Assembly: GCA_022818135.1 (NCBI GenBank)
Contig: JAFMSR010000009.1
Location: forward strand, 26,589,036 to 26,653,035
Origin: Saxidomus purpurata
Taxonomy: Eukaryota > Mollusca > Bivalvia > Venerida > Veneridae
Direction of reading: 5' to 3'
DNA: 64,000 nucleotides
In this document: piece after piece, positions 1 through 11,550 of the stretch
Layout of the letters: every line of letters starts with the position of its first letter
Numbering within the stretch: the stretch's first letter is position 1
Position numbers and translations under genes: made by a program
The notes under the pieces: generated by a model
The model's database searches: none
What the model was told of the DNA's origin: nothing
Seen by the model: the letters and a program-made list of their open reading frames with translations, nothing else

Positions 1-307
1 GGGAATCCAATCTTTCAGCAACGGGGTGCAAGGCAAGATAAATCAGATGAATTGAACATTTAGTTGATTTAAACCTATGAGCTAGTTTCGTTTCACAACC
101 TGTGTATTACACAGATCATAAGATGGTAGAAAGAAGCAAACGTTTTTATGCCCCCCACAAAGTGGGGTGCATATAGCGTTGCACTTGTCCGTCCGTCCGT
201 CAGTCCGTCAGTCTGTCAGTCCGTCAGTCCGTCCGTCCGTCCGTCCGTCCGTCCGTCCGTACGTCCCGAAATCTTGTGACGCAACCCTCTTAAACCGGAT
301 GGCGATT

Positions 308-338
<31 letters not shown>

Positions 339-1150
339 TGCTTAAACTTCCAGGGATGAACACCTTAAGTGTAGATGGTGTAAAGGAAGGATTTTCCGCA
401 CCAAATTTACATTATGGCCCTTTGTTGTTTTTTCACTATATATCTTGTGAACGCACTCCTCTTAAACCGGATGGCAGATTTTGCTTAAACTTCCAGGGAT
501 GAACACTTAATGTGTAGATGGTAGTAAAGAAAGGAATTTTTGCTGCGACCAAATTTAACAGAATTATGGCCCTTTGTTGATTTTTTCACTATATACTATG
601 TAGAAATTTTGTGAACGCAACTCCTCTTAAACCGGATGGCAGTTTTGCTTAACTTCCAGGGATGAACAACCTTAATGTAGATGGCGTAAAGGAAGGAATT
701 TTGCTGCGGCCAAATTTAACAGTTATGGCCCTTTTTGATTTTTTCACTATATACCATATAGAAATTTTGTGAACGCACTCCTCTTAAACTGGTTGGCAGA
801 TTTTGCTTAACTTCCAGGGATGAACACTTAATGTGTAGATGGTAGTAAAGGAAGGAATTTTTGTTGCACCAAATTTAACAGAATTATGGCCCTTTTGTTA
901 AGTTTTTCACTATATCCATATAGAAATATTGTGAACGCAACTCCTCTTAAACCGGATGGCAGATTTTGCTTAAATTCCAGGGATGAACAGCTTTAATGTG
1001 TAGATGGTAGTAAAGGAAGAATTTTTGTTGCACCAAATTTAACAGAATTATGGCCCTTTGTTGATTTTTCACTATATACCATATAATTTGTTCACCAAAT
1101 TTAACAGATTATGGCCCTTTGTTGATTTTTTCACTATATACCATATAAAT
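1..1150 (+). mobile_element. pearl/HINE-like element: hairpin, CCGT microsatellite and tandem ~160-bp core
   Basis: At 151-175 there is a hairpin (atgcccccc / ggggtgcat). A CCGT/CAGT microsatellite follows at about 186-262, then at least five tandem copies of a core of roughly 160 bp. The core landmark taaaccggatggc recurs at 291, 463, 628, 785 (as taaactggttggc) and 948, giving spacings of 172, 165, 157 and 163. The last copy is truncated and ends near 1146. Bivalve 'pearl' elements, later grouped with Helitron-related HINEs, have this layout of hairpin, tetranucleotide microsatellite and ~160-bp core repeats. A run of about 30 C at 309-338 interrupts the first core. Bases 1-150 show nothing recognisable. 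The array lies in a CASD1 intron. Confidence 0.75.
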
Positions 1151-1708
1151 AATTGAACATATAAATTTTACATTTGTAATTTAATTTAACATGTACATAA
1201 GGTTACCTGTAGATCATTTTAGGTATATGTACAGAAATGAAACTGGAATGAAAAGTTCACTAAAATCTTCATCGATATGCTTGCTCTTGTTTATGAGCAC
1301 ATCTGCACAGTGGGGGCATCCGTGTCCTTTGGACACAATTCTATTTCTATCAACAATAATCTTCCTTACTCCCCTCCCATCCCCTATCGAGCATACTCTA
1401 TCCAACTTCGGTTATCTCGATTTTTCGTTATCTTGACTTATTTTCTTTGGTCCCAAAAAAATCGAGATAGGGAGAGTCAACTGTATATGGATATAACATA
1501 CACTGGATATAAGGCATTTAAATGTTCCAAAGGAGTTTGTTATAATTATATGAAGTTTACTGTACTTGTTTGAAAAACTGAAACTTACATTACGTTGGTA
1601 ACTTTTACGTCAAACAGAATAAAATGTTCTGTGTCTTTTAGAGTTCCGTAGGTAGCAATTAACAGAGAAAGAACAAGTTATAAATTGATAGTTTCATTTT
1701 ACTTTCAG

Positions 1709-1865
1709 GTGTTGTTCCGCATGAACCTGCTGGTTGTTACTTTATGTTTTGTGATGAATCGTCCTTACCAGTTCTACTATTTTGTTCCTCTGGTGTCATT
1801 CTGGTTTATTGTTATATATGTTACCATGGCAATTCCTCCACGACTGTCTGAAAAACAAGCAGAAG
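1709..1865 (+). CDS. CASD1: CASD1 exon (first one in window)
   Basis: The acceptor is ...actttcag before GTG at 1709 and the donor is gtgagt at 1866. It codes about 52 residues: a hydrophobic membrane segment ([17 protein letters not shown]) followed by TMAIPPRLS, both typical of CASD1. It starts in phase 0 and ends one base into a codon, which the next exon completes. Confidence 0.92.
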
Positions 1866-4800
1866 GTGAGTGCTGTTCTTAACATTACGTCTACTTGACT
1901 TATGAGACATTAGGAACAAAAGTACATTCAGCTTCTGTTTAGTATCTAACACGTTAATGTTATGTTAATATAAGTGCTCTTCCTGTGATATAGAATAGGG
2001 AAATCTATGGTCAGGCCTCCCAAGTAATAAAACCCAAATTTGCTTGCTTCTGATTGGTCAGTGTTAAAATACAGCAGTGCACTAGCAAGTCTAAGTCAGT
2101 CGCGCACTGACTGAGTATATAAATGTCACGGAACCCCATAGTTTTGAAAACTGTTAACTCCTTAAGTCTGGTTACAACACTTAGCCTGACAATGTATGAA
2201 GAAAGAAGGCATCAGATTTCAAGCTGTTTTCATTGGACTCAATATTTCTCACAAAATCACATGTACAATTTGTTCTGTCAGGAACATATATATTCTGACA
2301 CACTAACAACCTTAATTCAATTCTGATTGGTTGCATCTTTAAAGTACATGTAGACAAATATGAAATAATGCATATCTCATGTATAATACATAAGGTCGGA
2401 AAATCAACCTTCTCTTTGAATTTTACACCAGTATACATTACTTTTAATGGTAACAAACAAGTTTAACTGCCCCAGCTTACACCATAGCCATTACAGAATT
2501 TGTTATCGTTAAAATCTGCATGTACATATGCAAATGTCAAATTCACAAAACACTCAAACCTGTATTTTCTATTCCAGAGAAGACCAGAGCATATTTCTTT
2601 ATGGTGATAAAGTTTGTGCTTCTAGTCACCGTGATTACCTTGTTCTACATGTCTGAGGTAAGCTTTTGTTGAAAAGATCGCTAAAATTTAGAGCTCTTAA
2701 ATTTCAGTGATTGGCAAATGAGGCCTTTCTTTGTATCTTGATGTTTATACTCTTTCAGTTCTACAACACTGCATTCAGTTCTACTCTGTACTTCTCAAAG
2801 TGATTATAGTCTGTAAATTGTAAACCAGTCTGACCTTGTCTCTACAAGGTCAGAGACTCTAGACACAGTCACAACTTTGATATGAAATTTGGTAGTTTCT
2901 TGCTGGATCATTTAGTCATATATGCTTTAATAGTGTTGAAAAAGGTGTAGAACAGATCTGTGATATGGTGGTAACAAGGTGGACTATTGGTTCACCAGTT
3001 GCAGGTTCGATCACACACCTCCCCACTAACATAACTACATTGTAATTGTCTTATGGATGAGACCTTATACTGAGGTCCCATGTAGTGTTACTTTACGTTG
3101 GGCATGTGAAAGAATTAAGGGTTTCTTTGGAAATGTGATGACTACTGAATCTTGCACTTTTCCCCAAAAAGCCAAATCTCTTTTGGAGGCATTGGCCATG
3201 TATGGAATTTCCAGTAACATTGATGAAACCTTTAGGGAAAAAAATATACAAACTTGTACCTAAACAGGTAGACAGAGGCAGAAGACGTTAGTGTATGCAC
3301 TCTCCATCCTTCAGCTTTATCATTCTTCTTTTCTGCAGGATTTTCTTGAGTAGTTTATGTGGTATCGCATTTTACACTGCTTTTTACACTTTGATACGTC
3401 TTCTCCTCTCAGTATGTTGTCATATAAATACATAAAGCATGTTTTCATTGTAGGTTTTCTTCGAGAAGATTTTTCTGATGAGACCTTTAAAACCCCTGTT
3501 TGTTACGTCTGATGATTCTATCCATGAATGGAGGTTCCGATGGCAGTTGGATCGTTATGTAAGTAAACTTTAAACCTGTCAGGAGAGATTGAATGGTGTT
3601 CATTGATATTCAAGCAACTTTTCAGGTTTCAGGTAGGTATGGACTCTGTAATAAGCATCATGAGAATATTGACCATTTGTCTAACACTGGTTGTCTGATA
3701 CCATTAGATCTAGACACTCCCAAGACAAATGTAGACAAATGTCCAATATGATGGCTTTGGAATGTTCTACACATTTTTGCAAAAATTAGTACATAATGTG
3801 TTCAAGATCGTTATTGTCATGTTGGGCAAGGACTGTTATACAGGTGTGATTAATGATGAGAATTATAGAATGAATTCTTTATAACAAAACTTTTGCAAGA
3901 AGTAAGACTGTAGAAACCTTTCACTGACCTCATATAAAGTTTTATTTGAATAATTCTGCTCCACTGTGAAGTATATGGACTTGCATGAACGAGTTTGGAC
4001 AACTGTTCTACTAATTGTTGTACTATCTTCCACAGAGTGTTGTATATGGAATGTTGTTTGCATTTGGCTACCTCATACTGAAGCGCTATAAAGTTATCCA
4101 AGATGATGACAACAGAAATCTATTATCCACTGGATTAACTTGGACATTTGCAGGTCTGGGTATAATAGGATTAGGGGTAAGATTTTCATCTTTGTTTTAT
4201 AATCTTGCTTCGCTGATTCATCTTAAAGTATGCGCGACTAGTACTGATTCATTTGTTAAGTAGATGTGACTAGTACTGATTCATCTGTTAAGTAGATGTG
4301 ACTAATACTGATTCATCTGTTAAGTAGATGTGACTAGTACTGATTCATCTGTTAAGTAGATGTGACTAGTACTGATTCATCTGTTAAGTAGATGTGACTA
4401 GTACTGATTCATCCCTTGAGTGGATGCGATTAATTAGTACTGATTCATCCTCTGAGTTGGTGTGACTATTTCTTATTTATATGTTAAGTAGGTGCGACTA
4501 GTTCTGAATCATCTGTTGAGTAGGTGCAATTAGTACCGATTCATCAATTAAGTAGATGCGACTAGTACTGATGCATGAAAAGCTCACAATTTTAAGGTAT
4601 ATTACTAATTCCAATGCTCCAAAATCTTGAGACTTTATGATTGGCACATTCATCCACCCCAAAACATTTTAGTTCAGCCATAACTTTCTAATTGTTCAAA
4701 AATTTCAAATACACTTGACAAAAATGTGAAATACAGTGAAAAGGTTTGTCATGTGCAATCATTGGCAGTGTTCATTATAGTGACAGATCTTGCTTTTGTA

Positions 4801-6348
4801 CTCGGAAAAGAATGTTAAGCAATAAATGACAAAATTCAAAGAAGTTTACTTAGCATTCCCAATTCAGATACTTGTACTATGATATTTATTGTGACAAAGT
4901 GTTGTATTATCATTTCAGAGTTACGCTGCATTTCTGGTTTATGTAGAAATAAGCAAGAATGTAATGATGTACATTCTTACATCATGTTTATTCCTGTAAG
5001 TATTTCATGTACATTCTTACATCATGTTTATTCATGTAGGTATTTCATGTACATGATTGTTTACATCTGTAGTCCAATCATAAATTTCACTATTCACTTT
5101 TCACACAGTAAATGTTTGATTAACAGATCAAATAAAGAAATGGACAAATCAGTTTTAGAAATTTTGCATGTCAAGAGTTGAAGCAGCTCATTCATTGGTT
5201 GAAAAATTTGGAAAATAATAAATTTCTTCCTCACAGCATATTCAGATCTCAAACATCATGCTAAGTCTAAAATTATACAATGAAATAGTATAATGAAAGA
5301 AAAGTTACAAAGAAAAAATCTGAATTTCTACTTAGAATACTATACAGCTATATTCCAGTACCGTTAAATAGATTTATCAGTTTACAAAGGTGTCCCCCTT
5401 CTAGTTTATATATATTAAAGACATTTTTTTAAGAAGTTCAATTTTTCATTAAAATTTGTGGGGGAGCACCTTTAAAGGAATGTGCATGAAAGTTTTATGC
5501 TGTCTGTTTCAGATTGTCTCATTCGTATTGATACGTAATGTATTTGGAGGAGTCAGAACTAGGTATAGCTCATTCTTTGCTTGGTTTGGTAGAATATCAT
5601 TAGAGGTATGTAGCTTTTTCACTTTATACCATAGACCTATGCACCGACATTTGATATACGTCAGATTGCAATCATTTTTTAGTTTTGGCCATTTTGCACC
5701 TTTCTTTAAAACCAGGTATCCTGTCATAAATAGCTGAAATGCTGAATGTGTATCCAAATAAATGATAAAAATTTGGCAATTTCTTATCAGAGAAGAGCAT
5801 ACACGTGTATTTAGATGGGTAAGAAACATAATTAGGGACACCGCATATGTGTAACATTAATTTGTGCATTGTAAATTATTCAGAGATATGTCATAGTAGC
5901 AAGGTGTATATTTACAAAAACAATTTTATTATTCAGTAAAAGGTAAGGTCTTTTCACCTGGGATTTTCTCATTAGAAATTGTTTATGTAAGGCTTGCACT
6001 ACATGTCCCTTGAAAACAGATCCAGTTAGGGAGCTTTGAGAAGTTTCTTATGATGGATGATATTACATATCATTGGAACTGATTCTATCTTTACAGTTGT
6101 TCATATCACAGTACCATATCTGGCTGGCAGCAGATACCCACGGTGTTCTAGTCATGATACCAAGTTATCCAGTTTTAAATGTGATATTGACAAGCTTTAT
6201 TTTCATCTGTGTTAGTCATGAGATTTCTAACATCACTGGTGTATTGACCAAATACGCTGTCCCGCATGAATGGAAAGCGTTACTTAGAAACATGATCATT
6301 ATGGGACTTGTACTCATTCCGCTCTGTATTTACAGAGGCGTCATTTGA
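1709..6348 (+). CDS. CASD1: CASD1 sialic acid O-acetyltransferase, C-terminal part (7 exons, 5' end outside window)
   Basis: CASD1 transfers acetyl groups to sialic acid in the Golgi. The family has an N-terminal lumenal SGNH-type catalytic domain and a C-terminal multi-pass acyltransferase-like membrane domain. Only the membrane part is here. Coding segments are 1709-1865, 2578-2657, 3454-3558, 4036-4176, 4919-4995, 5513-5605 and 6097-6348. Each has an AG acceptor, and all but the last have a GT donor. About 300 residues are visible, rich in hydrophobic segments. Family hallmarks are the YSSFFAWFG stretch (exon 5513-5605) and [14 protein letters not shown] (exon 6097-6348), which match my memory of vertebrate CASD1 very closely. 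Phases join cleanly except at exon 4919-4995, which needs one extra base to keep frame. The stop is TGA at 6346. The identification is secure; whether this copy is intact is not, because of that frame break. Confidence 0.93.
2578..2657 (+). CDS. CASD1: CASD1 exon
   Basis: The acceptor is tattccag and the donor gtaagc. It reads [20 protein letters not shown] then TLFYMSE, one membrane helix. Its two leading bases complete the codon left open by exon 1709-1865, and it ends in phase 0. Confidence 0.9.
2968..3255 (+). mobile_element. degraded tRNA-derived SINE in CASD1 intron
   Basis: A box-B-like sequence (gcaggttcgatcac at about 3000) is followed by a body with gatgagacc..actgaggtcc and a downstream catgtgaaagaa. 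The two SINE copies at 24588-25160, read on the other strand, carry the same motifs in the same order. The tRNA-like head is worn. Confidence 0.5.
3454..3558 (+). CDS. CASD1: CASD1 exon
   Basis: It is 105 nt, phase 0 to phase 0, with acceptor cattgtag and donor gtaagt. It encodes the hydrophilic loop [16 protein letters not shown] followed by [12 protein letters not shown]. The [10 protein letters not shown] stretch is a strongly conserved CASD1 signature. Confidence 0.93.
4036..4176 (+). CDS. CASD1: CASD1 exon
   Basis: It is 141 nt, phase 0 to phase 0, with acceptor cttccacag and donor gtaaga. It opens with [14 protein letters not shown], matching the family's YGMLFAF motif, then a short acidic loop (QDDDN) and a second hydrophobic segment ending GLGIIGLG. 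Confidence 0.92.
4240..4570 (+). repeat. ~32-bp tandem repeat, about 10 units
   Basis: Units follow the pattern ttaagtagatgtgactagt + actgattcatctg. The central four or five copies (4262-4400) are almost identical and the outer ones diverge. The array sits in the CASD1 intron after exon 4036-4176. Confidence 0.9.
4919..4995 (+). CDS. CASD1: CASD1 exon with apparent 1-nt deletion
   Basis: The acceptor is catttcag and the donor gtaagt. The exon is 77 nt although both neighbouring exons demand a length divisible by three. The first part reads SYAAFLVY in the frame set by exon 4036-4176. From about 4943 on, the conserved [18 protein letters not shown] lies in the +1 frame and joins correctly to the next exon. 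As I remember the human protein, the equivalent segment has the same residue count once one base is assumed missing near 4940-4947. This is either a sequencing or assembly indel or a real disabling mutation. Confidence 0.85.
5513..5605 (+). CDS. CASD1: CASD1 exon
   Basis: It is 93 nt, phase 0 to phase 0, with acceptor ctgtttcag and donor gtatgt. It encodes [13 protein letters not shown] followed by [17 protein letters not shown]. The YSSFFAWFG core is nearly invariant in the family. Confidence 0.95.
6097..6348 (+). CDS. CASD1: CASD1 terminal coding exon
   Basis: The acceptor is ctttacag and the stop is TGA at 6346-6348. The 83 residues begin [16 protein letters not shown], the most conserved family stretch. 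They continue through a membrane segment ([17 protein letters not shown]) to a hydrophobic C-terminus ending IYRGVI. Confidence 0.95.
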   Translation: MFISQYHIWLAADTHGVLVMIPSYPVLNVILTSFIFICVSHEISNITGVLTKYAVPHEWKALLRNMIIMGLVLIPLCIYRGVI

Positions 6349-7297
6349 AACCGTCAGATCTTTTATCTAAGTTGAACAAAACTTTTTTCCATTAAATGGA
6401 ATTCATACAATCAGTGAGTTGTGTGTAAGTAGAGTTGTAGACGGAAGGAAAGCAGGACCATGAAATTTTTCAACGCATATGTGCGGTAAGCTTTATGTAG
6501 AGGAAGACCCAGATCAGCACAGTTGCTATGACAACAAAATGTACATGTATAGAAACTATAGAAAGATCAGAAATCAAGATGTGCATCGATCTGTTGCCAT
6601 GACTACAGGGTACATCATGTATGAAAGTATTAAAGAAGTTGAGGATGCTGTAGAAATAATTTACAATGGGACTATGTTGTATGTGCCATATGATGAGAAA
6701 ACGCTGCTTATGAAAGTAAGGACAGATCAGATACAACCTCTGTCTTGAAGGTTTTGAAGACACTGTCTTGTGTTTTTTAGGATTTGACAGATTGTGTCCG
6801 GCATTACATAGAAATTAGTTTGTATAATTCTAGTTGTATTTAGATAAAAAATCATTGCTAAGTGAGATTTTAACCACAGTATTGCCATCTTCATCGGTAT
6901 GGTTGAATGTCATATACATGTATGTCAAATTAACTAGATCTCTTTATTTTCAAAATGTGTCGTGAAAAACGAAGCAAATCTGACAAATTGTCTTGTTGAC
7001 TTTTATTTATGTTCTTGGTCACTGTACCATATTAGCCCTAATAACTCTAGAATTGTAGAAAATTCAGTGAAAGAAGGCGCATGAAAGTACACTGATAATA
7101 AACTAGTAAAATTGCATCAGTAGCATGGAATTGGTATATCAAACAGAATCGTGCGTAGTTTTTGTTATCAAATTGGATCTTGATTTAGCCTTGGAAAGCA
7201 TATATTTAGTGCACTTATATGTATGCTACAAAATTGGCAAAAAATAATGCACACAATAAAATGTATAAATCTATAATATGAGTGCATTTAGAATAAA
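6349..7297 (+). other. CASD1: CASD1 3' UTR region with candidate poly(A) signals
   Basis: AATAAA hexamers occur at 7097-7102, 7255-7260 and 7292-7297, so the CASD1 transcript probably ends about 750-950 nt after its stop. An 89-codon open frame (6479-6748) lies in this stretch. It has no recognised homology and may be chance. Confidence 0.55.
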
Positions 7298-7306
7298 CAC
7301 ATATAT

Positions 7307-7554
7307 ATTCAAAGGCAAAAGAAACGCAACTTTTTCAATTTATTCTAATTCGTAGAATAAGTCAACTCATATTTTTCATGCAATCATGTAGATGATAAAG
7401 CTCCATATAAGGCGAGATCTATATAATATATCCATGAACTAATTTGTTCACTTGAAAACTGTTTCAATTTGTGCTTTCCACATACATCGGTCTAATCAGG
7501 CACATGAATTTTAACTTCTCTATAGTAGAGTTGCGTTTCTTTTGCCGGTCAGTA
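7307..7554. mobile_element. mariner-like MITE (~250 bp)
   Basis: An inverted repeat with core ggcaaaagaaacgcaact begins near 7314 and its complement ends near 7545. The right end reads ...ttttgccggtcagta followed by TA. Tc1/mariner-type ends in TA-rich flanks and no coding capacity make this a non-autonomous element. The left terminal bases have decayed. Confidence 0.75.
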
Positions 7555-8309
7555 TATATTATATAATCGGATCAATTAGCTGGTGAAGAGTTTCCATGCA
7601 AAATGGTACGTTCTGGTGACTAGTCTGACAGAGCTTTCAGAAAAGTTTGAAGCTTGCTTGATACAAGTGGAGGATGACAAGGCATTAACTGTACACAAGG
7701 CATTCATTTATTTGCAAGTCAGGATACCCAAAAAAGGGTGTAAAGGGCCATGGGGCTAGATAGAGCGGTATTGCGGTAATGTGTAAAACTTTGACCCATA
7801 GGGTAAGTAGGTAGGTGGAGCTTGCCATAACACTAGGCACAAACTAGTCAACTTTTAGAGTGCAACTGCGTAGAAATCCAGAGTGGTTTATAGAACAGTT
7901 TTGACTGAAAAAAAGTAACATTAGTTACATCGAAAATAAAACCAAACCTTTTCTCGCTCTTCAAATGCAGTTTTGTCATTAACGTAGAAGATAAGCATCT
8001 ATGGACCGTTATAAGGTCCCTTTTGTTTTTGCTGCTTTGAATTTGCAATTCCTACCTATTTTTGTTCTTGTTTGTAACTTATTTTGTATATACATGAAAA
8101 CAATGAACTACCAGTATGTGTTTAAATTATATGTACTTCTGTAAGGACTTTACAACCTATTATTTGCATTTTACATTTTGTTCACAGAATTGTTTTTAGT
8201 TTTACACGTGTGTAATCAGATTGATTTGTGATTCCACTATGATACCTATACTCTGCCCATTCCCATTGCTTGGCATGTACACCAAAACGCTCTGAAAAAA
8301 TCTGGACTC

Positions 8310-8600
8310 GCCTAGTTTGTTAAAGTCGTCGACTCGTAATCACTATGCACGTTACTGTGTGACGGTCCTAGTTTTGACTCCTGCTACCTGCATGTTTGTT
8401 GACAGTTTCTTCTTGAAGATAAGAATCTAGTACTTGCCCTTCACAGAAACGATGGTTAGGTTAACAGACTGCCTTTATATAACTGATGGTTAGGTAAACA
8501 GACTGCCTTTATATAACTGATGGTTAGGTTAACAGACTGCCTTTATATAACTGATGGTTAGGTTAACAGACTGCCTTTATATAACTGTTTTAAGTTTAAA
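8310..8600 (+). mobile_element. degraded tRNA-SINE with internally expanded tail
   Basis: A worn head and body (tagtacttgcccttcacaga) resemble the SINE copies at 41698 and 61700, which carry tagtactggttcttcccagg or the like at the same place. The following segment is amplified into four 34-bp units. Confidence 0.55.
8451..8586 (+). repeat. 34-bp tandem repeat, 4 units
   Basis: Units begin gatggttagg and end tttatataact, at 8451, 8485, 8519 and 8553. They are near-identical apart from one substitution in the second. The single-copy version occurs in related SINE tails (gattgttaggtacatg near 41861). Confidence 0.9.
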
Positions 8601-10255
8601 ACGAAGTCACCAGATCATATGCAAGGAAACCTAATTACAGTACTATAGCCTAATGAACCAGTGGGCGAATGTATTCAGACTTCACCCATCATGTCAAGCT
8701 GTCTGTTATATTTCAAGGTCATGCTTAATGTCTGGAGGGACGCAGTTTAGATGTCGTAGATTAGCAGCTCTTTGTGATTATATAGAGATGCTAGTTGTTC
8801 TATTTATAGTAAACAACTAAAGATGTAAATCTGTTCAAAGTGTGATTCATTGTCAAGTGCTTTTTAGCCAATAGTACATGTTTGTTTTATGTTATCTTTT
8901 TTCTAGCCATTTTATGGTTTTTCCTGATCAAAATAACAACAATAATTTGACAATCTTTAATGGGATAAATCGGGTAATTTTCGTGTGATGAAAATTTCAC
9001 GATTTGTGAGCTAACAGTAATATTCGTGAATTTTAAATAGCAAAAGGAGAATTCACTTGCATTAAATCTATGTGAAATGAATTTTTTATGAGATTTTTTA
9101 ATTACTGAAGTGGGAAATTCTCGAATATAGTGAAAGTGAAATCATCATGAATGTTACCCGATTTACAGTACATAGAAATAATTAGTTTAAATCTGCTTCT
9201 TGTTGCTAGTCATTGGGTAAAACATTATAATTTCTTGTATATTTTATGTAACTTTATTTTGATATCACAAGCAGTACACTGCTCTAAAACTAGGGACTGA
9301 ATTCACAAATGGTAAGCTACAATATACCTGTTTCTAAGGCAGTATGTCATACTTTTATGTGTTTTAAGGGGGGTCGTGTTCGCGAATGGTACATTGCATT
9401 AAAATCAAGTTTGTTGGAAGAGATTTCCAAAGAGAGGCAGTCGTCTAATAATAAACTGATTTCTGCCAGTGTGACAAAAGACGTAGTTCTCACAAAAAAA
9501 AACTTATTTTCAGGCTGAGGAAATAATTGTTGTTTTTAGGGATATTTTCTGTTTACAATACAAGTTGTCATTTGGAATATTATGGCCGTTTAGAAATGGA
9601 GACAGATCGCTCTGCAGCAGATGGTTAGTTTGTAGATCACAGGCTACAGTGGCTTGAACTCAAACTGTTCAAACTCAAGTTTTGCCATTCGTATAAAACT
9701 TTGATGTGTGAGATGATTCCTTTTGATTTTAGGAGTTCAGGTCAAATATCCAGAAGACATTTAAAGCATTTCATCTTAACTTTATAGAAGAATTATCTAC
9801 CCTGTCTTGATCTATCTAGGGAGGTGGGTAGGGGGGAGGGGGGTAAGATGTAAAGATTAGGTAAAAGCTTTGATCTCTATCTGTCGTGGATTACTGGATT
9901 TTAAATACTGCATTAATTTTATAGAGATGAAGTGGTTTCTGAAAAGTGCTGAAATGAGCGGTTTATTTCCTTCACTGTCTTTATGATCAATGTGTAGTTT
10001 TTATTTCATGAAAATATTTAAAATTTATTTACTTGATCAAAATGCTTAATATGAGTTTACTTGAATAATATGAGTTTAGTTGATCAAATTATTTCAAATA
10101 TGTTTGCAGAAAACCTGTGTGTTGTATGTGTAATTGATTGTTTCCCGTTACTTGTTCTATAAGGTGCTTACAAAAACTGTTTTCTTCACTTCTACGCAAT
10201 ATCATGCCAGGAGTGTATACAAAATTGTTATTAATTTATACTAATGTATTTACTC
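8601..10255. other. intergenic, no gene recognised
   Basis: This is AT-rich sequence with a G-rich patch (gtgggtaggggggagggggg, about 9823-9842). The 69-codon frame at 9309-9518 has no recognisable features and is likely chance. Confidence 0.5.
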
Positions 10256-10466
10256 TCTGTTGAGAAACAAGTTCTTACAACTTACATTAATCACTTTTGA
10301 GAATCACTGCACATGGAATCAACCTTGAAGAGAGAGAGACAATGTGGAATTATCTGTGTCTTGCCTAAGGACACTACCACATCTTGGTGCTGGTGTGGAT
10401 TGAACCCTGGACCCTCGAATTCCAAGGCAAACGCGCTACCACTGCACAAAGGTGCCTCAACAAAAT
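10256..10466 (-). mobile_element. tRNA-derived SINE
   Basis: Read on the - strand it begins gtgcagtggtagcgcgtttg (box A-like) and then has ccagggttcaatcc (box B). A body follows that recurs at 17410-17521. No long terminal repeats or coding are present. Confidence 0.75.
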
Positions 10467-11550
10467 TATTATCTACTTGTTCGTCTTTGTTTATCATGTA
10501 CTAAAATTGTAATGGGTAATTTCACTATTTGGATTTTTGAATTAGATTTAAATATCAATTTAAACAGGAAGTATAACCTAGGTACATTACTTCTATTAGT
10601 CTTCGGACTATTTGCTGTTACAAAATGTATATACATGTAAATGACCTGATGTCAGTAAAAATTAACGTTCATAAATTCAGTTGGTATTTTCTGTTTTCTC
10701 GTGTTAGATATACATGTATAGTGGTTGCTAAGAAAAGTTAAAACATTCCTCGTATAAATATGTTTTTAATACAACCATATGTAATTTATCTAATTTAGAT
10801 TACCGGTTCTGTTAATCAGTGGAACAGATAAAAATACTGGTCAGATGTGCGCTCCTTTCATTGCATGAATACACAGTTCTTATTGTCGAGTCAGAACTTT
10901 TATAAATTTCAATCTATTAATCTAAAATCAAGCAATAGGAGGAACCCGGACAACTGTAGTCCGAACTTGGGCTTGTCATGAACTTAACCATATGCCATCA
11001 TGAATGTTCAGTTGTTACTGTATACTAGCTTAAAGTACCATACCATTACTGTTCACAATAAAATGTTAAATACGCAAACTTATTTTTGCACTCCTGAAGG
11101 GAGTGCCAAACAGGCTTCACTCTGGAAATTTCTTGCCTCGGACCAAATTTCGAGGGGTCAACACGTAACTATCCTATCTGCTTCTATTTCTATATATACT
11201 TAGACTAGTTTCATGTTGACTCTTGCAATGTAGGTTCCATTGTTTGGATTATCCAATATCTAGAAGTGATAATTGTATTCTTGCTTATTTCCTCTTAACA
11301 CGACTGGTGCTTTTGGTTATTTAATACATTTGTTTTGTATCAGTACTATGATTTTGTTGTTACGATTCTTAATAAATGGTTTATTATAATCTAATTGTGT
11401 ACCAGTTTTTGTTTATCACCAATAACAGTGCGTCAGAGTATTTACCAGACACTTGTAAATATTTGGTTCATTCTACTCGTAAACTAGATTTTTGCTACCA
11501 AACTGTATATACCTACCTCTATTTAGTTACTTTTATATTGTACTTCTAGT
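10467..11550. other. intergenic, nothing recognised
   Basis: AT-rich DNA between two repeats. Scattered short open frames lack protein-like composition, and no splice-site pairs or RNA gene could be supported. Confidence 0.5.

Noticed and set aside
167..502. 111-codon + strand frame with Ser/Val/Arg and Pro runs
   Set aside because: It translates the CCGT microsatellite and a C homopolymer.
8451..8586. CRISPR-like array of four repeats
   Set aside because: The units are directly adjacent with no spacers, in a eukaryotic SINE tail.
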